Source of the DNA: Catonia carolina
Lineage: Eukaryota; Arthropoda; Insecta; Hemiptera; Achilidae
Assembly: GCA_035578175.1 (NCBI GenBank)
Contig: JAQMRL010000002.1
Location: 136,080,171 to 136,144,170 of the forward strand
Length of the DNA stretch: 64,000 nucleotides
Reading direction: 5' to 3'
Shown: positions 34,552 to 46,916 of the stretch, in pieces
Position numbering within the stretch: the stretch's first letter is position 1
How the letters are laid out: each line of letters opens with the position of its first letter
Position numbers and translations under genes: made by a program
The notes under the pieces: model-generated
What the model was told of the DNA's origin: nothing
Database searches by the model: none
Seen by the model: the letters and a program-made list of their open reading frames with translations, nothing else

Positions 34552-34900
34552 CTTAAAAGTTCATGACTGCAGAAGAGGAAAGCTGGAAGGCCATTGAGGA
34601 GTTCATCCAGAAGGTGATTAAGAGCAGAGAAGCCTGGCTGCGTTAGTCTCGAAAGAAGTCACTCAAAAAAAGGGGGAAATGAATGGAAAGAAGAAGAGGA
34701 ATCACATTGAGATAACAATATTCAGCTAATAAAGAACCACTGGCTTGTTGTAAAGTTATGCCTAACGGTGATCCCGCAGCAAGTCAGGATGGAATAGAAA
34801 GGAGCTGAGATTTCGGTGGATAGTTGCCTTCGGCAGAGCTCTGCATACCCCAGGTGAACCTTCACCTACCTGGGTACCAAATTTTCTGGGGAATTTTCTG
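34552..34900 (+). mobile_element. LINE 3' end fragment
   Basis: A C-terminal-like reading (EEESWKAIEEFIQKVIKSRE, then a stop) is followed by a GC-richer 3' untranslated stretch with GTGATCCCGCAGCAAGTC and CCTACCTGGGTACC. This is the style of 3' tail seen in insect R1/Jockey-like elements. The clade is not certain. Confidence 0.5.
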
Positions 34901-34951
34901 TCATTAAAAAAAATAAGCAGTATTATAACAGAAAAGTGTAATGTACCTTTT

Positions 34952-35650
34952 TTGTTTCATGTACAGTTTCATCTCGCAAGAATATGTTTGAGTGACCGGG
35001 ATGTCAAGGGCAGCATGAACCAGACTAAAACTTCTTTTAAAAAAAAATCAAATAATTTGCTCTGGTCTAGTAAAATACAGATGAAGATGAAGTGGTTAAT
35101 ACCAATATCTGTATTAGACACCATAACTATGTAAGGTGCTAATAAATAAGCTACAGGGATAAGCAAAGGCTGGAAGCCTTAGAAATAGTTTGGTTGAGTA
35201 GGATCTCCCGAATGGAACAGATAACAAATGAAGACGTAAGGAAACTGACCAGTTCTTAGAATACCACAATACACAAGAAGAACAAAACATTTTGGTATCT
35301 TATGGGTGAGAGGACAAAGGGGCCCAGGTCGAAGAAGAATATCCTGGTTAAAGAACCTTAGAACCTGGTTCAATAAAACTACTCCGCAACTGTTTAGAGC
35401 TGCAGTTGACAAAGTGAGGATTGCCATGATGGTGTCCAACATTCGAAACGGATTGGCACCTTAAGAAGAAGATGGGTGAGATGGCTCCCAAGGGTATTCC
35501 TTTTCCATTCAAAAAAAGAAGGTCTTCGGAAAACATGGATGTACGAAATCCACGATGCTATGGTTGCAAAAATCTCAGGGAAGGAAACTGGAAAGACAGA
35601 AGATGGGTATAGGTTGCAAGAAGCAGAGAAATCTGTAGAACCTCTGTAAA
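34952..35650 (+). mobile_element. LINE reverse-transcriptase C-terminal relic
   Basis: Plus-strand frames carry the familiar LINE tail: LSRISRMEQITNEDVRK near 35190, RGPGRRRISWLKNLRTWFNK near 35320, LFRAAVDKVRIAMMVSNIRN near 35390, and then a second tail-like piece SSENMDVRNPRCYGC near 35530. Frames change between pieces, so this is decayed and perhaps two overlapping fragments. Confidence 0.7.
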
Positions 35651-35744
35651 ATCTATAAGTAAGAAAGAATTTACTCGTAATTATTTAACATTCTTTCTCT
35701 TATCACTAGTACGGGATATGCAATAATTTTTAATAATGTTTTAA

Positions 35745-36403
35745 CACTTTGTGTGCTAAGCACGTAATTTTATGGAATGGTGATACGTTTACAGCTTGCA
35801 GATTACATAATTTTACGGAATTCGTATTTGCGCAATTATACTATGTAATAGCATATTCTTATACGGAATTCGATCATTTATTCTAAATTTATGTACATTT
35901 TAGTACAAAAGTACAATGTTAAAGCGCTAATATGTTAGTGATATATTCACTTGAAACGAAACAGCTGTTGGAACAGTAAACAGTGAGGTTATACACATGA
36001 GTTTTGTTTTTCGCAAAAAAGATTTTTGTGTTTAGTTTTATTTTTAAATTTCATAACACAGTTTTGTTTATAAAGTATTAAAAAAGTGTATAATCGTTTT
36101 TTTTGTGTATAAAATTGTATAATAGTTCAAATAAATTGTTTAAATAACATGCGAAATGCAGTGGAAAATTCTTGTTTTTTTCTAAAAAAATGTGCTATGA
36201 AAAAGTGATAAGTTTTATTATTTTATTAGAACAATTTAACAACTTATAGTACACCATTCAAAACTAGAAGATTTAATGTTTCCAGCCATGTTAGTACCAT
36301 CTTAATAATCCTTATAATGTTATTTTTAAAATATTTCAAAAATAGACAAAAATGGCCAGCATTCTATAAACGTCCAAGTTTTTTGTCCCTAGCACTCAAA
36401 GTG
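35745..36403. mobile_element. piggyBac-like MITE, 659 bp
   Basis: Inverted ends CACTTTGTGTGCTA (35745) and TAGCACTCAAAGTG (ending 36403) with one mismatch, flanked by TTAA on both sides (35741-35744, 36404-36407). It has no coding capacity. Confidence 0.75.
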
Positions 36404-36410
36404 TTAACAA

Positions 36411-36486
36411 TTTATACTTGTATCTTGAAAGTATAAGGTTTTAGTCCAAAATAGCACAAATTCCAAATTACTGAGGGGGTTTACTG
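36411..36486. mobile_element. Right end of a Tigger-like element
   Basis: AATTACTGAGGGGGTTTACTG followed by TA is a typical pogo/Tigger terminus. A possible left partner is the GTAAAACCTCATTAATTT at 34469, which would give an element of about 2 kb loaded with LINE and TTAA insertions. The pairing is tentative. Confidence 0.4.
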
Positions 36487-36488
36487 TA

Positions 36489-37581
36489 TATTTTTACAAA
36501 ATAATTATTCAACATAAATGATTATAAACGTAATAATTAAAACACGATATTAACATAAAACATATTAAATAACCCACAACAAAAGAGAATGCATTTTTTT
36601 AAAGATGAATGAAACTAGATTGTAACATTATTAATGGATGAGTCATATGAATCAGGAAGCACTGCAAGTGTATTGATGAATAGGGAATGTATTTCCAGAG
36701 GAATTAGTGGAAGGTAAAAAGATCAAACACGTAAAATATTTTAGAAGAAATTTAAAATTTTTAAATAAATGCAGAAAATGATTTCATTATTAATACTAAT
36801 TTTATAACAGGTCTAATATGTAATGAACTATAACTGATTATTTGAATGTAATAATCTAGAAGACATTTAGCAAGTTAGAAATGCATTTTGTTGATTATTT
36901 TAAAAACCATTATTTTCTTTAAAATATTAAAAGGAAGAATGAAGATTAATTAAAATTGTTAAAAATAAATAAAACTTAAGTAGTAAATAGTTCACGTACA
37001 TTGTAGAGTTATGGTTATCTAACTTAAGTCAATTTAGTAGTAACATAGGATTAAAAAATACAATACATTTTAAAATAACTTTCTGATCACCTTAAAGGTG
37101 TAGAGACAAGAATCCCAGACTGCAAAGTTCACATGACTGGTTCCTACTAGGGTCTAAACATAATACACCATTACCGCACCATCAAAATGTTGTAAGAAAA
37201 CCTAAAATAGCCATTAAAAATGTTATATGATAATACTATAAACTCCAAAAAAGAAAATAAATCCAATATTGCATAATAATTTTTAGATCATACAATATTT
37301 TTAACCCAGTTTTGAGTTTGAAATTAAAACAACAGACTTTTTCAAACGACAGATTATTTAGATATATAAAAATGGTTATAATTGAATAGAATAAATTTGA
37401 GGGTTTATATTACTTTGTAAGTAAATTATTTATTTATTTATTGTATTTGACGCACAAAAGGATATTTAGACCAGATGTACATGTTTAAATGTTTGATATT
37501 TGATGGAGTCCCTAGTAGAACTTAAATATATTTTGTAGTGAACAATCATGGGCTCTATAATCTCTTGATATTTTGGTAATA
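36489..37581. other. AT-rich spacer
   Basis: No exon or mobile-element signature was found up to the TA before the transposon at 37582. Confidence 0.45.
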
Positions 37582-38510
37582 ACAGGTGATTCAAAAAGAG
37601 CGCCGGTTTTTAAACGGCTGGTAAATTTTTGTTTATCGGTTGGCAACATTGTTTGACCTCATTTCTATTTCGGAGAACATTCTGATTGACGATTCAGTTG
37701 TAGTTTCTCTTGTTCGCAGTGTAGTACTCTCGCAGTCTGTGTCTAACCATGGAGAAGTTTACTATTGCACAACGAGTGTTAATCGTCAAAACATTTTACC
37801 AGAGTGGAGAGAGTTATGCGGCTACTGTCAGGCGACTTCGCGGTACTCTAGGACGTAATGAAGCACCGAATGAATCAACAGTTCGCAGGCTCATGAAAAA
37901 GTTTTTTGAGACGGGTTCAACAGTCGACCTTAAAAGTTCTGGACGTCGTCGTTCTGGCCGAACTGAGCAGAACGTTGCGTTGGTTCGTGAGAGTGTGGCT
38001 GTTAGCCCAGCAAAATCAATACGTCGCCGTTCTCAACAATTGGGTTTACGATGTTCTTCTGTACGGAGAATTCTTCGGTACGATCTCCAATATCACCCGT
38101 ATAAAATTCAGTTGCTGCACGAGAAACAATGTTGTTGCTCCGTGAACGGTTCCAGGATCGCATCATTTCTCGTAATTCCGACCATCAATGGCCACCAAGG
38201 TCGTGTGACTATCATCTTTGGGGTCATCTGAAGTCATTGGTGTATGCCAATAAACCCCGAAACATCAATGACTTGAAGGAGGAAATTCGACGGGTTATCG
38301 GGCAAATGGAAGTCGAAACTTGTCGTGCAGTAATATCCAATTTCATGGACAGAGTTGATGCGTGCCAGCGCAGTAGAGGAGGACACATGCATGACATCAT
38401 TTTTCATACATGAAATCGGAAGGTAAGATGAACTTGTTGATGTATTTATTTTCAGTTTTTCAATAAAATAAATCTCTTAATTTGATACATCAAAACCGGC
38501 GCTCTTTTTT
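37582..38510 (+). mobile_element. Non-autonomous Tc1/mariner-type element, copy 2
   Basis: The left end ACAGGTGATTCAAAAAGAGC starts after a TA (37580-37581). The right end matches copy 1 inward of about 38510 (AAAACCGGCGCTCTTTTT), but the terminal GAATCACC is lost. It is the same deletion derivative as 12434-13383, in opposite orientation. Confidence 0.87.
37749..38413 (+). pseudogene. Transposase with the catalytic middle deleted, copy 2
   Basis: ATG at 37749, then MEKFTIAQRVLIVKTFYQSG and the bipartite helix-turn-helix region up to YKIQLLHEKQ. The same junction as copy 1 then leads to the C-terminal end (ERFQDRIISRN to HMHDIIFHT) in another frame. An extra small deletion converts the third-acid region from CDLTPCDFHLW in copy 1 to SCDYHLW here. 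It cannot make an active enzyme. Confidence 0.85.
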
Positions 38511-41500
38511 AATGAAGTATAAACAGATTTTTTTTTTTTTAAATAAATTGGACAAGACCAGTTTTTCCAATTGCTTGAAGTTTCCTTGTTGCAATATTTA
38601 TTGAAATTTTAATGATGGTAGTCATACCTGACAAACCAATTAAAAATGTTTACTTAACTTGTTTCAAATAACCAAAATTCTACAGTGTACAACGTAAGAA
38701 AAATCAATCAAAAAATTATATGACAATAAACACAACTTACATAAAACAAATACAAAAAAACTGTCATGGATGTAAAAAATAAACGTAATTTTTCAGATCT
38801 ATTTCAGTATAAAATAATAACGAAAACAAAAATTATTGGATAAAACATTAAATTTAAAGAATTGCTAAAATGTCATTGATCGAAACCGAGTATATTATAA
38901 AATTAAATGGAATAAAAATATTTGTAATAATATAATAACAAATATATAAATATGTATATAATATAAAATATAAAAACAGTGATATATATAAATATGTTAT
39001 TTCATGTATGTATAATAAAAAATATATTGAGGTAGTTGGAAGAGAAAGTAATACAGCCTATTATATAATATAATAATAATAATTATACTGATAATAAAAA
39101 TTATAAAATAATAAATATATAATACTATTGTTTATGAGGAATATTATTATTATATAATTATAATTATGAGGTAGAATTATACGGAATAATATTATCATGA
39201 ATTATATAATATTTTTATAAGAGAAAACAAATGTTAAACTATTGAAATATAAAAAAAAACAATAAAAAAATTTATGAAAATGAATAACAATCGTAGAGGT
39301 AGTTAAATGAGGTGTCGGTAAAAATATATTGCAATACCTGATACAGTTGTTGAGTATTTAAACTACAGAACGATGTAAGATTACTGATTATATTATTAAA
39401 ATTGAACATTTAGTCGCAATGTCTCAAAACAGTTTAATAAAATGTATTTAATAAATTTTTGCATAATTCATATATAAATATGCAAAAGAAATTAAGAACT
39501 CATTCACACACAAATTTTGTAATGCATCCTGCCACTATTTCATTTATAAATCACAATATAAATTAAATTTATCTTTGACCATTTCTTTGGTTACCCTAAG
39601 TTTAAAGAAATTTATGTACGTTTCAGTAGTATAACCTTCTTTAGAGAACTGAATGGTAATACCATTCTGCATTTTAGTTTTTAATTTAAATTTAATATTA
39701 CTCTGAAGAAGGTGGTAACACGCAAACGTATGTAAGTTTTTTAAACAAAAGAGTAACCAAAAATAAAATAATAAAAAAGATAAATTTGATCAAATTGTGA
39801 TCTATAAATTAAAGAAATTGCTATATACCGAAGACTGAAACGACTCTGGAGTAGAGATATCACAATTAAAGAAAAACAAAATAAAATTAAGTTAATATTT
39901 AACTAACTTAATGATTACGGTTGGAGTACTGTCAATGGGCAGCGATTTACTCAATGTCTTAAAATTTGTCAGTATTTGTATCCGTTTTTCAAATTTGCTT
40001 GTTGTTAATTTTATACAGTTGCAAATAAAAAATATCTTATATAGTCAAAAAAAAAGAAATTGCTGTCTGCATGGAGCCATAATTTAGAGCACTGGAATGC
40101 ATTGAACTGCAAAGTGGATAACGAGGAGCTGTGCTAATACCCACTAATACTTTACAATAACTGTAGTTGATACATAAGTAGTTAATGTAACCTTTTACCC
40201 ATTTATGGACCAACAATCACCCAAATTTGTAAAAAAAATGTGTATTTACCATAAGATTGCTTTGGTTTGAAAGAATTTTATGACAACAGGATGCATGTAC
40301 ACAATGAAAACTGAGTGAAAAAATTCACAGCTTCATTCTGATGAAACAGGTACATCATATTACGAAGTTCGATGCAACAGTCACCGATCTATATCATATC
40401 AAAAATTTTAATTTAATTAAGAGAAATCTTGTCACTAACGGCCATGAATGAGTTAACTATTAAATTTTAAAGGAATTGAGGAATTTAATAAAAAATATTA
40501 CAAATAGTCTACAATATTTTCAAAAAAGAAAAATAAATTTTGGGGAAAACAATTTTCCCCAGAAGTTCAGTCAGCTTAAGTTCCCAACTGCTTCACAGAA
40601 AAATGATTTAAGATTTATCTGCAATAAGTCTTACTTATCAAACAATAAGTCTTTAATTTTTCATACACCACAAAGACATGTACAATGTTTGATGACTCAA
40701 CGCAGTCATTATGCAAACTAGCAGTCAATACGACTTTCAAAAAAGTAGCATCTCAAAACAAAATACTGCTCCAAATAATACGTTATTTTAAAAACAGCAT
40801 ACTTTAATATGTGTTTATCTCATTGTACTTACATACTTTAGATCGAATGAAAAAAAACATTTCAAAGGATTCACAAACTATCATACTGTGTTAATATAAC
40901 TAATAAAATTTAATGAAATTTGAAAATTGCACACCACATTTTGGCAATTTATTAACGTTTGGGACTGTGAATTTACAACAAATGTAAAACTAATTCCGAG
41001 ACATTACAGGCATTATACTAGTTAAATCATTTTGAAGTTAACAAAAATAGCTACAAATAACTGTCAATTCAGTGCTTAAAAACTTAATCAATATCTTACA
41101 TCGAACTATTAATTTAAAGCTCTACTTTAATAAAATTATAAATATTACAAACATACATAATAAACATTGAGCATAAAATAAATAAACAAATTAACGGACG
41201 CAAAAATTCATGTATTAAATCTATGATAATATCTATTTGCCTACAACTATTTTTATCTACAAATACATAATCTATTTTTTTTAATAATACATTCTGTCAT
41301 GATACTTTACAATTGTAGAGAGAGTAAAACAAAACGAAAAACATTAAGAGAGCTAACTGTCATGAAATATTTCTTCAATGAGTATTTAACAAGATTAATA
41401 ATAATGCTTATTTCATTATAATTATCTGTTACAGGTACTGTGTTTCTTTCATTATAGAATAATATAGTATCAAATCAAAATAAAATTGTCACAAAATAAT

Positions 41501-41784
41501 ATGTTTATATAATAAAAAATAAAACAGTAAAAAAATTTCCATAGTAGGCCTGAGAAAAAAAGGAAATCATGTATCTGAATCATCATTGTTATTATTTATT
41601 TCTAAATTCCTTAAATTTAATTAACAATATGGTACAGTGAAAGTGAGCTAGAGTTCAAAGTAAAAGTAACAAGTAAAAATTCATAAATAAATGCGCCTTA
41701 ATGCACTGTAATTGCTAATAACCAAGCAGTTAAATTTTTTTTAAACTTATATCGTATTTAAAAACTCAAAAAGTAAATTGGGCA
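38511..41784. other. AT-rich spacer
   Basis: Low-complexity AT sequence at 38850-39240. A short palindrome GAATGGTAATACCATTC lies near 39650. No gene or mobile element was supported. ORF 40476-40721 lacks any recognisable motif. Confidence 0.45.
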
Positions 41785-41945
41785 GTCTATTGATGTAGTG
41801 GTCAGCTCGCTTTTTATGTCAGGGGTACAAAGTTTGATTCCCGGTCAGGTCTAGTATTTTGTAATTACTTGTTATGTCATATCATTGCCTACATACAAGC
41901 TAAGGGTTACCACCTGAAGTATTATCACCCAATGGAAAAGTAAAA
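41785..41945 (+). mobile_element. tRNA-derived SINE, worn
   Basis: GATGTAGTGGTCAGC (A-box-like) and GTTTGATTCCCGGTCAGG (B box) are followed by a short body and an A-rich tail. It resembles the copy at 25018. Confidence 0.6.
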
Positions 41946-42189
41946 AAAAAAATATTAAAATAATACTTAGTTTAACTGCCTCGGTGGTGTGAAAGATTCT
42001 GTATTTTATAGGGTACTAAATTCAAAATTGCTAGAATTTAAAAATACTAATGGTTGGCGAACAGCTAATAGAGTTGTTTTCTTTAAATATATCAGATTTC
42101 ACTTTACAGTCAAATTCTATAATAATTAAAGAAATTAAAGTACAGATATATTCATACTTCATTAAAAAGAATTCATTTAATAATATTTA

Positions 42190-42385
42190 AAAAAACGCCA
42201 CCTCTGTGGAATAGTACACTAGACTGAACAGCACACTCCAAAGTAAAATGTACTGGATTCAATTCCAGGCTAGGGTCTGGAATATTACACATTAAAACCC
42301 ACTGATTCTGAACCATGGCCCATAGTAAGTGCTAATAACCAAAGCAGTAACTTAATATAACTTAGCAGGTGAATTAAACAAAAAA
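42190..42385 (+). mobile_element. tRNA-derived SINE, family 1, worn
   Basis: CGCCACCTCTGTGGAATAGT head, a TGGATTCAATTCCAGGCTAG B box, then AAAACCCACTGATTCTGAAC and GTGCTAATAACCAAAGCAGT as in the family 1 body. Confidence 0.65.
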
Positions 42386-42389
42386 AAAA

Positions 42390-42840
42390 CATCATCTGGC
42401 CAAATGAATAAGGATAGAGTAGTTGTTCAACGACTAAAATCTATGATCAAGTCAAGTAAATCACGGATAAGGACGAAGAAGTTAGTGGGTACATCTCTAT
42501 TGAAGAAACTATGTAAAGTGCTGAGCACCTGAAAATCAACTCCAGGAATAAACGAAGGATGGATGCCTTTAAGATGGACTGGCTCCGAAATTTGTGCAGG
42601 GTTTCCATAGCGGAGCATGTGCAAAATGAAGAGATATATGGTAGTGGTTTTCAGGAAACACAGAAAAGAGATAAGCTAGTTGTTTATATGGTATGGACAT
42701 TTCCAAAGAAAGACAGCAACAGATGGCTCCGAAGAACAATACTTTTTCATTCAGAAAACAGGAGAAATGTGCTCTGTATTCATATTATGAGATGCAGAGA
42801 GCGGAAATCCATTGGACCCCAACAAAAAATAAAATAAGTG
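42390..42840 (+). mobile_element. LINE reverse-transcriptase C-terminal relic
   Basis: A plus-strand frame from about 42555 reads MDAFKMDWLRNLCRVS then EHVQNEEI. This is the LDAFEMxxLRRxxxxxxxDRVRNEEI signature of LINE tails. VVYMVWTFPKKDSNRWLRR follows (compare LxWFGHVxRMxxxRLxRR). Stops flank the frame. Confidence 0.7.
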
Positions 42841-45210
42841 TCAAAATACATCAAAATGAAGCGTTAAAAACATTTCTGTGGAGTAACACTTATAAATTAT
42901 ATGAGGAAGACTTATATAAATCACTTTATCTTATTTACGTAAACAAACCAAGTTAATATAAAAGTGTTTTGTATGGACGATGAAATACAAGAAATCAGAT
43001 CCATATACATGACTTCCTAATAACAATAATGATACAATTATATTTACTAACAATAAACTACAGATATCTATTACTTGAACAAAATAACTATTGCATCAAT
43101 AAACTGCATAAATTAAAAAAAATACTGTATGATTTTCTTGAAACGTAATAACAGAAAAAAATCTATTGAAAACAAATAATAAAATAATCATAAAAACAAT
43201 AAATAACAAGTGTATAAAATATTTTATATAAATATTATAAAAATTAACGGACATTATTATTATTATTATTATAATTATGTATTGCAAAAAAATTATATAA
43301 CTTACAATGTATTGTCTTGTTGTACAAAATAAATAAATATATTTGTATTTTTCTTCGTATAATGTATAATATATTATTTATTTATTTATAATAAATCTAT
43401 TGTCTATATTTTTCTAATTAAGGGAAGATATATGTAGTTATTATTTTTAGACAGGTGTGGTCTGTTATACGGAGGTAGTTACTTCTGAATAGAAAAACAT
43501 TACAATAGTATAATATAATAAAAAAAATATACAATTCTACAATCATAATAATAAAAAAAAAATTACAATATATATATATTTTTATAAACTGTTGTAAACA
43601 TTAATTAATAATAATAATTGCAGAATGAGGTAGTCTAGTTACAATATTTAAATTATTTATATATATTTTTTTAAAAAGAATAAATCACATTTCTTTAAAC
43701 AATGTGATGTAAATAAATAATAATTATCATACCTTACAAATATAATCTAATAAATAAAATTAAAATAATAATAACATAGATGCTACAAAATAATTTTTAA
43801 CATAGAGTACGTTATGAACCAACTTAATGAGTATATAACTAATTATTTATAAGATCTATAATTTTTATTATAGATAAATTTATTACAATATATTGTAATA
43901 ATTATAACTTATTCATTTATTATAATTACTTAATTAATTAATATTATGTTTGTACCATATCATTTTTAAACTATTTTATTATTTTCTTTTTATCATTTTA
44001 ACGTACTTCCTTATTAAGAAAAACAATTGTAAACAAAAATTATATTTGTTACAATTTCGCTAAATATAATATTATTAAATTTATATAGTTTGTGACTCAA
44101 TCATACATTTCAATATTTTTTGTTACTATTGCAAAAACCTATTCGACTGACAATTATTATCACACTTTGGAAAAAATTATTTTAAATAAATTGATTAACA
44201 AAGAAATATCAGATTTTTTAAAAAAACAATGTTCTTACATGAATGTAAATAAAAACCATTAGTGGATATTCAAGAGGATCTAGGTAAAGATACATAACAT
44301 AAAATGTTTTATAATTAGTTACTTGAGTGGAATTACATTAGGTAGAATGATGTGGTCTTCAGATGCCACCTCTAACTGGACGTGATTTTCCAGTATAAAC
44401 TGGCAATGTGGCATGTACAGATGTAGCTCCATACAGAGCTAACTGTTAAGTTAGAATAACATAGGCTTTCTGCACGACTACTGCTGAAGACCATCACTGG
44501 AATCATAAATCCAAGAACCCAAAAGTCGTTGAACATGTTCTCACTCACATTTAAATATTTTACTTTTTAATTACAATAATTATTTAGTATTTAACATTTC
44601 AAACTTTTGTATAGCAAACATGGGTTAAGATTCATGATTTAAGTTCGTAAAAGGAATCAGAGGGGTTTATTTATGAGAAATTATCCATTAAGTGGATCCA
44701 CCATTTGCCAGTGATAAATACCTCTATGTTGGTTCCGTCAGAGTGATTTTCATTGCCAGGTTCAATATTAATGGTTAATATATGAATTAATAACCATTTA
44801 TAATTAATAAAATCTGTTCCAAAATCAATGTAATCTAATTATTACAAAACCGTCATAAATTCAGAAATAAATCTTAATAAAGACATGTACATTTAAAATT
44901 AATTAAATTCAGTTCCCATGTCAGTTTAAATAATTAATATTAATTACAATTATAATTCTTAATAAGAAAGAATTGTCAAAAACAGTTCATTAACTATTTA
45001 ATAAATAGTTGATTCAAAGTAACTAATTAAGTTGAAAAATTATCTGTTGCACTTCAATGCTATAACAATAATTTTATACGATATATATTTTTGTACCGAT
45101 TCCCTGATTAAATTAAGATGAACATAAATGAAGTACAAGAGAAAAATTTTCAATATTTGTACTTTGAAATCAACTGAATTTTGTACAGTGATTATAACAA
45201 TATAATTTAT
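42841..45210 (-). other. 3' flank and probable 3' UTR of the abrupt homologue
   Basis: The minus-strand gene stops at 45211-45213, so its untranslated tail must lie in the upper part of this stretch. A minus-strand AATAAA lies at 44666-44671. 43250-43960 is low-complexity A/T. No other feature is supported. Confidence 0.4.
44666..44671 (-). terminator. Candidate poly(A) signal for the abrupt homologue
   Basis: AATAAA on the minus strand, about 540 bases after the stop. Other AT-rich matches exist, so the true site is uncertain. Confidence 0.3.
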
Positions 45211-45684
45211 TCACTCTGCCTTAATTGGTTCGGGTTGAGGTTCTTCTTCGTCGCTGTATTCATCATCTTCAGGCCCCGACGAATCTTGACTATCTAACAT
45301 ACGATGATGATTTTCAAGGCGCCTTTGTTCTTCCGTCATTTTGGCAGCCATTTTCGCTGCCTGTTCAGCAGTTAATTGAAGACCCGCTGAATTTTCTGCG
45401 ATAAATTGTAAATATGTATCTAGTATCGCAGAACCAGTCGATGGGCCTCGATTGTCTTTAATGATAGGTGGTTGGGGAGGCATCAAAGGTGGTGATAAAG
45501 CACGAAGTTCCAAACTGCCATATCTGCCCGTCATCCCGATAGGAGTATGGTTATGAACAGTCAGGTCTTCTGGGTCGTCTCCACCACAAACACTACTTCC
45601 AGATGATTTTAATTCTAGTCTAGTATCAGAACGTCTCGGTGGTCCTGTTGGAGATGAACGGGCTCTTAACTCTGCTGCAGACAC
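45211..45684 (-). CDS. ab: Terminal exon of the abrupt-like BTB zinc-finger factor
   Basis: The acceptor TATTGTTACAG ends at 45685. The exon starts in phase 0 and reads 157 codons to TGA at 45213-45211. It begins VSAAELRARSSPTGPP and contains DDPEDLTVHNHTP, ILDTYLQFIAENSAGL and an acidic end (GPEDDEYSDEEEPQPEP). The AELRARxSPTG, DDPEDLT and LLDTYLQFIxEN blocks match the region after the zinc fingers of Drosophila Abrupt, as I recall it. This is a low-complexity regulatory tail of a nuclear factor that controls epithelial, neuronal and muscle patterning. The exon joins cleanly to the finger exon at 48432-48733. Confidence 0.85.
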   Translation of the reverse strand: MSAAELRARSSPTGPPRRSDTRLELKSSGSSVCGGDDPEDLTVHNHTPIGMTGRYGSLELRALSPPLMPPQPPIIKDNRGPSTGSAILDTYLQFIAENSAGLQLTAEQAAKMAAKMTEEQRRLENHHRMLDSQDSSGPEDDEYSDEEEPQPEPIKAE

Positions 45685-46069
45685 CTGTAACAATACGCAA
45701 AACAATGTAATTTTTATCAATTATCCAAACTGCAACCATCCGAAACACCATCAATAGAAAAAAAATACATATTTTCTAACAAAAACTGACATACAATTTA
45801 ATGAAAAATTTATACTACATATTCTTATGTATGTATTTTTATTCTTGTTCCTTTGTTTAACTTGGCGACAGTAAAGGACAATTTAGAGCAAAACTCACAA
45901 ATTTTTTTAAATTACTGTACGTTATGTACAAGTATGCTCATAACAGACAGGTGGAGTGTCAAATTATTTACACTCAATTTGTTAGTTGCAGGGCTAAAAC
46001 AAATAGTTCTGTTTCTTATCACGTGGTCAGCCAATTAAAAGACTGAATCATTCAAGAACAGAACAGCCA

Positions 46070-46610
46070 AAGGTGTAAAAGACACTAATCAGTGTTATCT
46101 CCTCTGAAAGTAATGAATTTAATTTTATAGCCAGACCCTGTCGTGAATGAAGTGAAGGTGTCATTTGCAGAGTGGAAACTATGTGCTTTTCAGAAAGCCC
46201 GGCATGCTGATAAGTGCACTTCCCCACTCAGTGAGGAAGGCATGTGTAAACCACCTAACTCCTCATGGCCTACACTGACCCAACACTGTGAGGCTCTGGG
46301 GACCACCACTGTCACGCTGCAGAGGGGACTCAACCCAATAGTCGAGCTGTCACTCTTTGGGCACTGCTCTCAACACACCTGCTCACTGCTTCCGACTATC
46401 AGCAATGGCCCTTTTCAGGGCCACCAATCCGCTACATCAACGGTCCTTTTCAGGACCCCCAACCAATTACACGGCCCTTTTCAGGGCCACCACATTCGCA
46501 AGCGAAGTTTTGCCACCTGCTGTCGGCCTTGGTCAGTTTATTGACTATAGAATTGAGTCATTGACTGTACATAAACAGACACGATCCATCACAGTTCCAC
46601 TGTAAATGTG
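46070..46610. repeat. Dispersed repeat with GC-rich tail
   Basis: 46070-46262 matches the reverse complement of about 59330-59530 (for example CTCCTCTGAAAGTAATGAAT and GAAGTGAAGGTGTCATTTGC), so this is an interspersed repeat. The part beyond 46262 is not shared with the 59-kb copy. It is unusually GC-rich for the window and carries three histone-type stem-loops. The family was not identified. It lies inside the last intron of the abrupt homologue. Confidence 0.7.
46407..46488 (+). promoter_or_regulatory. Three histone-type 3' stem-loops in tandem
   Basis: GGCCCTTTTCAGGGCC (46407-46422), GGTCCTTTTCAGGACC (46442-46457) and GGCCCTTTTCAGGGCC (46473-46488). Each has a 6-bp stem and a TTTC loop, the canonical histone mRNA 3' stem-loop. 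The middle copy keeps pairing through a compensatory C-to-T and G-to-A change. The first and third are followed by ACCA. No histone ORF is nearby and no purine-rich U7 site is evident. Confidence 0.7.
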
Positions 46611-46916
46611 ACATCAGCATCAAAATGGTGTCATTATAAGATGTTATAATGAATAAAATAAATAAAGTGGGCAATGTATACAAACATTTAAGTTTGTTAT
46701 TGTAAATATAATTATCTATAATCAAAAATCTGCACGTACACTACACTGTACAATAATACGAATAAACAATAATATATGGTATTATTGTGCTCTTAAAATG
46801 GGTTTGAAGAAAGGTTTTAAAAAAAAATTTGGTATTTGTGCCAATTGATAGATCGATCATATTTTTAAAATTCAGTACTGAACCTAAAATAAGGGAACAT
46901 GTCAATACCCATTGTA

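Noticed and set aside
39640..39680. Short palindrome GAATGGTAATACCATTC as a regulatory site
   Set aside because: Single occurrence in AT-rich DNA with no gene nearby and no second copy, so it is not distinguishable from chance.
45687..45720. Upstream extension of the terminal abrupt exon to a Met reading MIKITLFCVLLQ, which looks like a signal peptide
   Set aside because: This stretch is the intron side of the TTACAG acceptor, and joining at 45684 restores the conserved VK-VSAAELRAR sequence.
46143..46605. 133- and 82-codon plus-strand ORFs in the GC-rich repeat tail
   Set aside because: They run through the stem-loop repeats, show no recognisable domain and are on the opposite strand to the host gene. 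Repeat composition is a better explanation.
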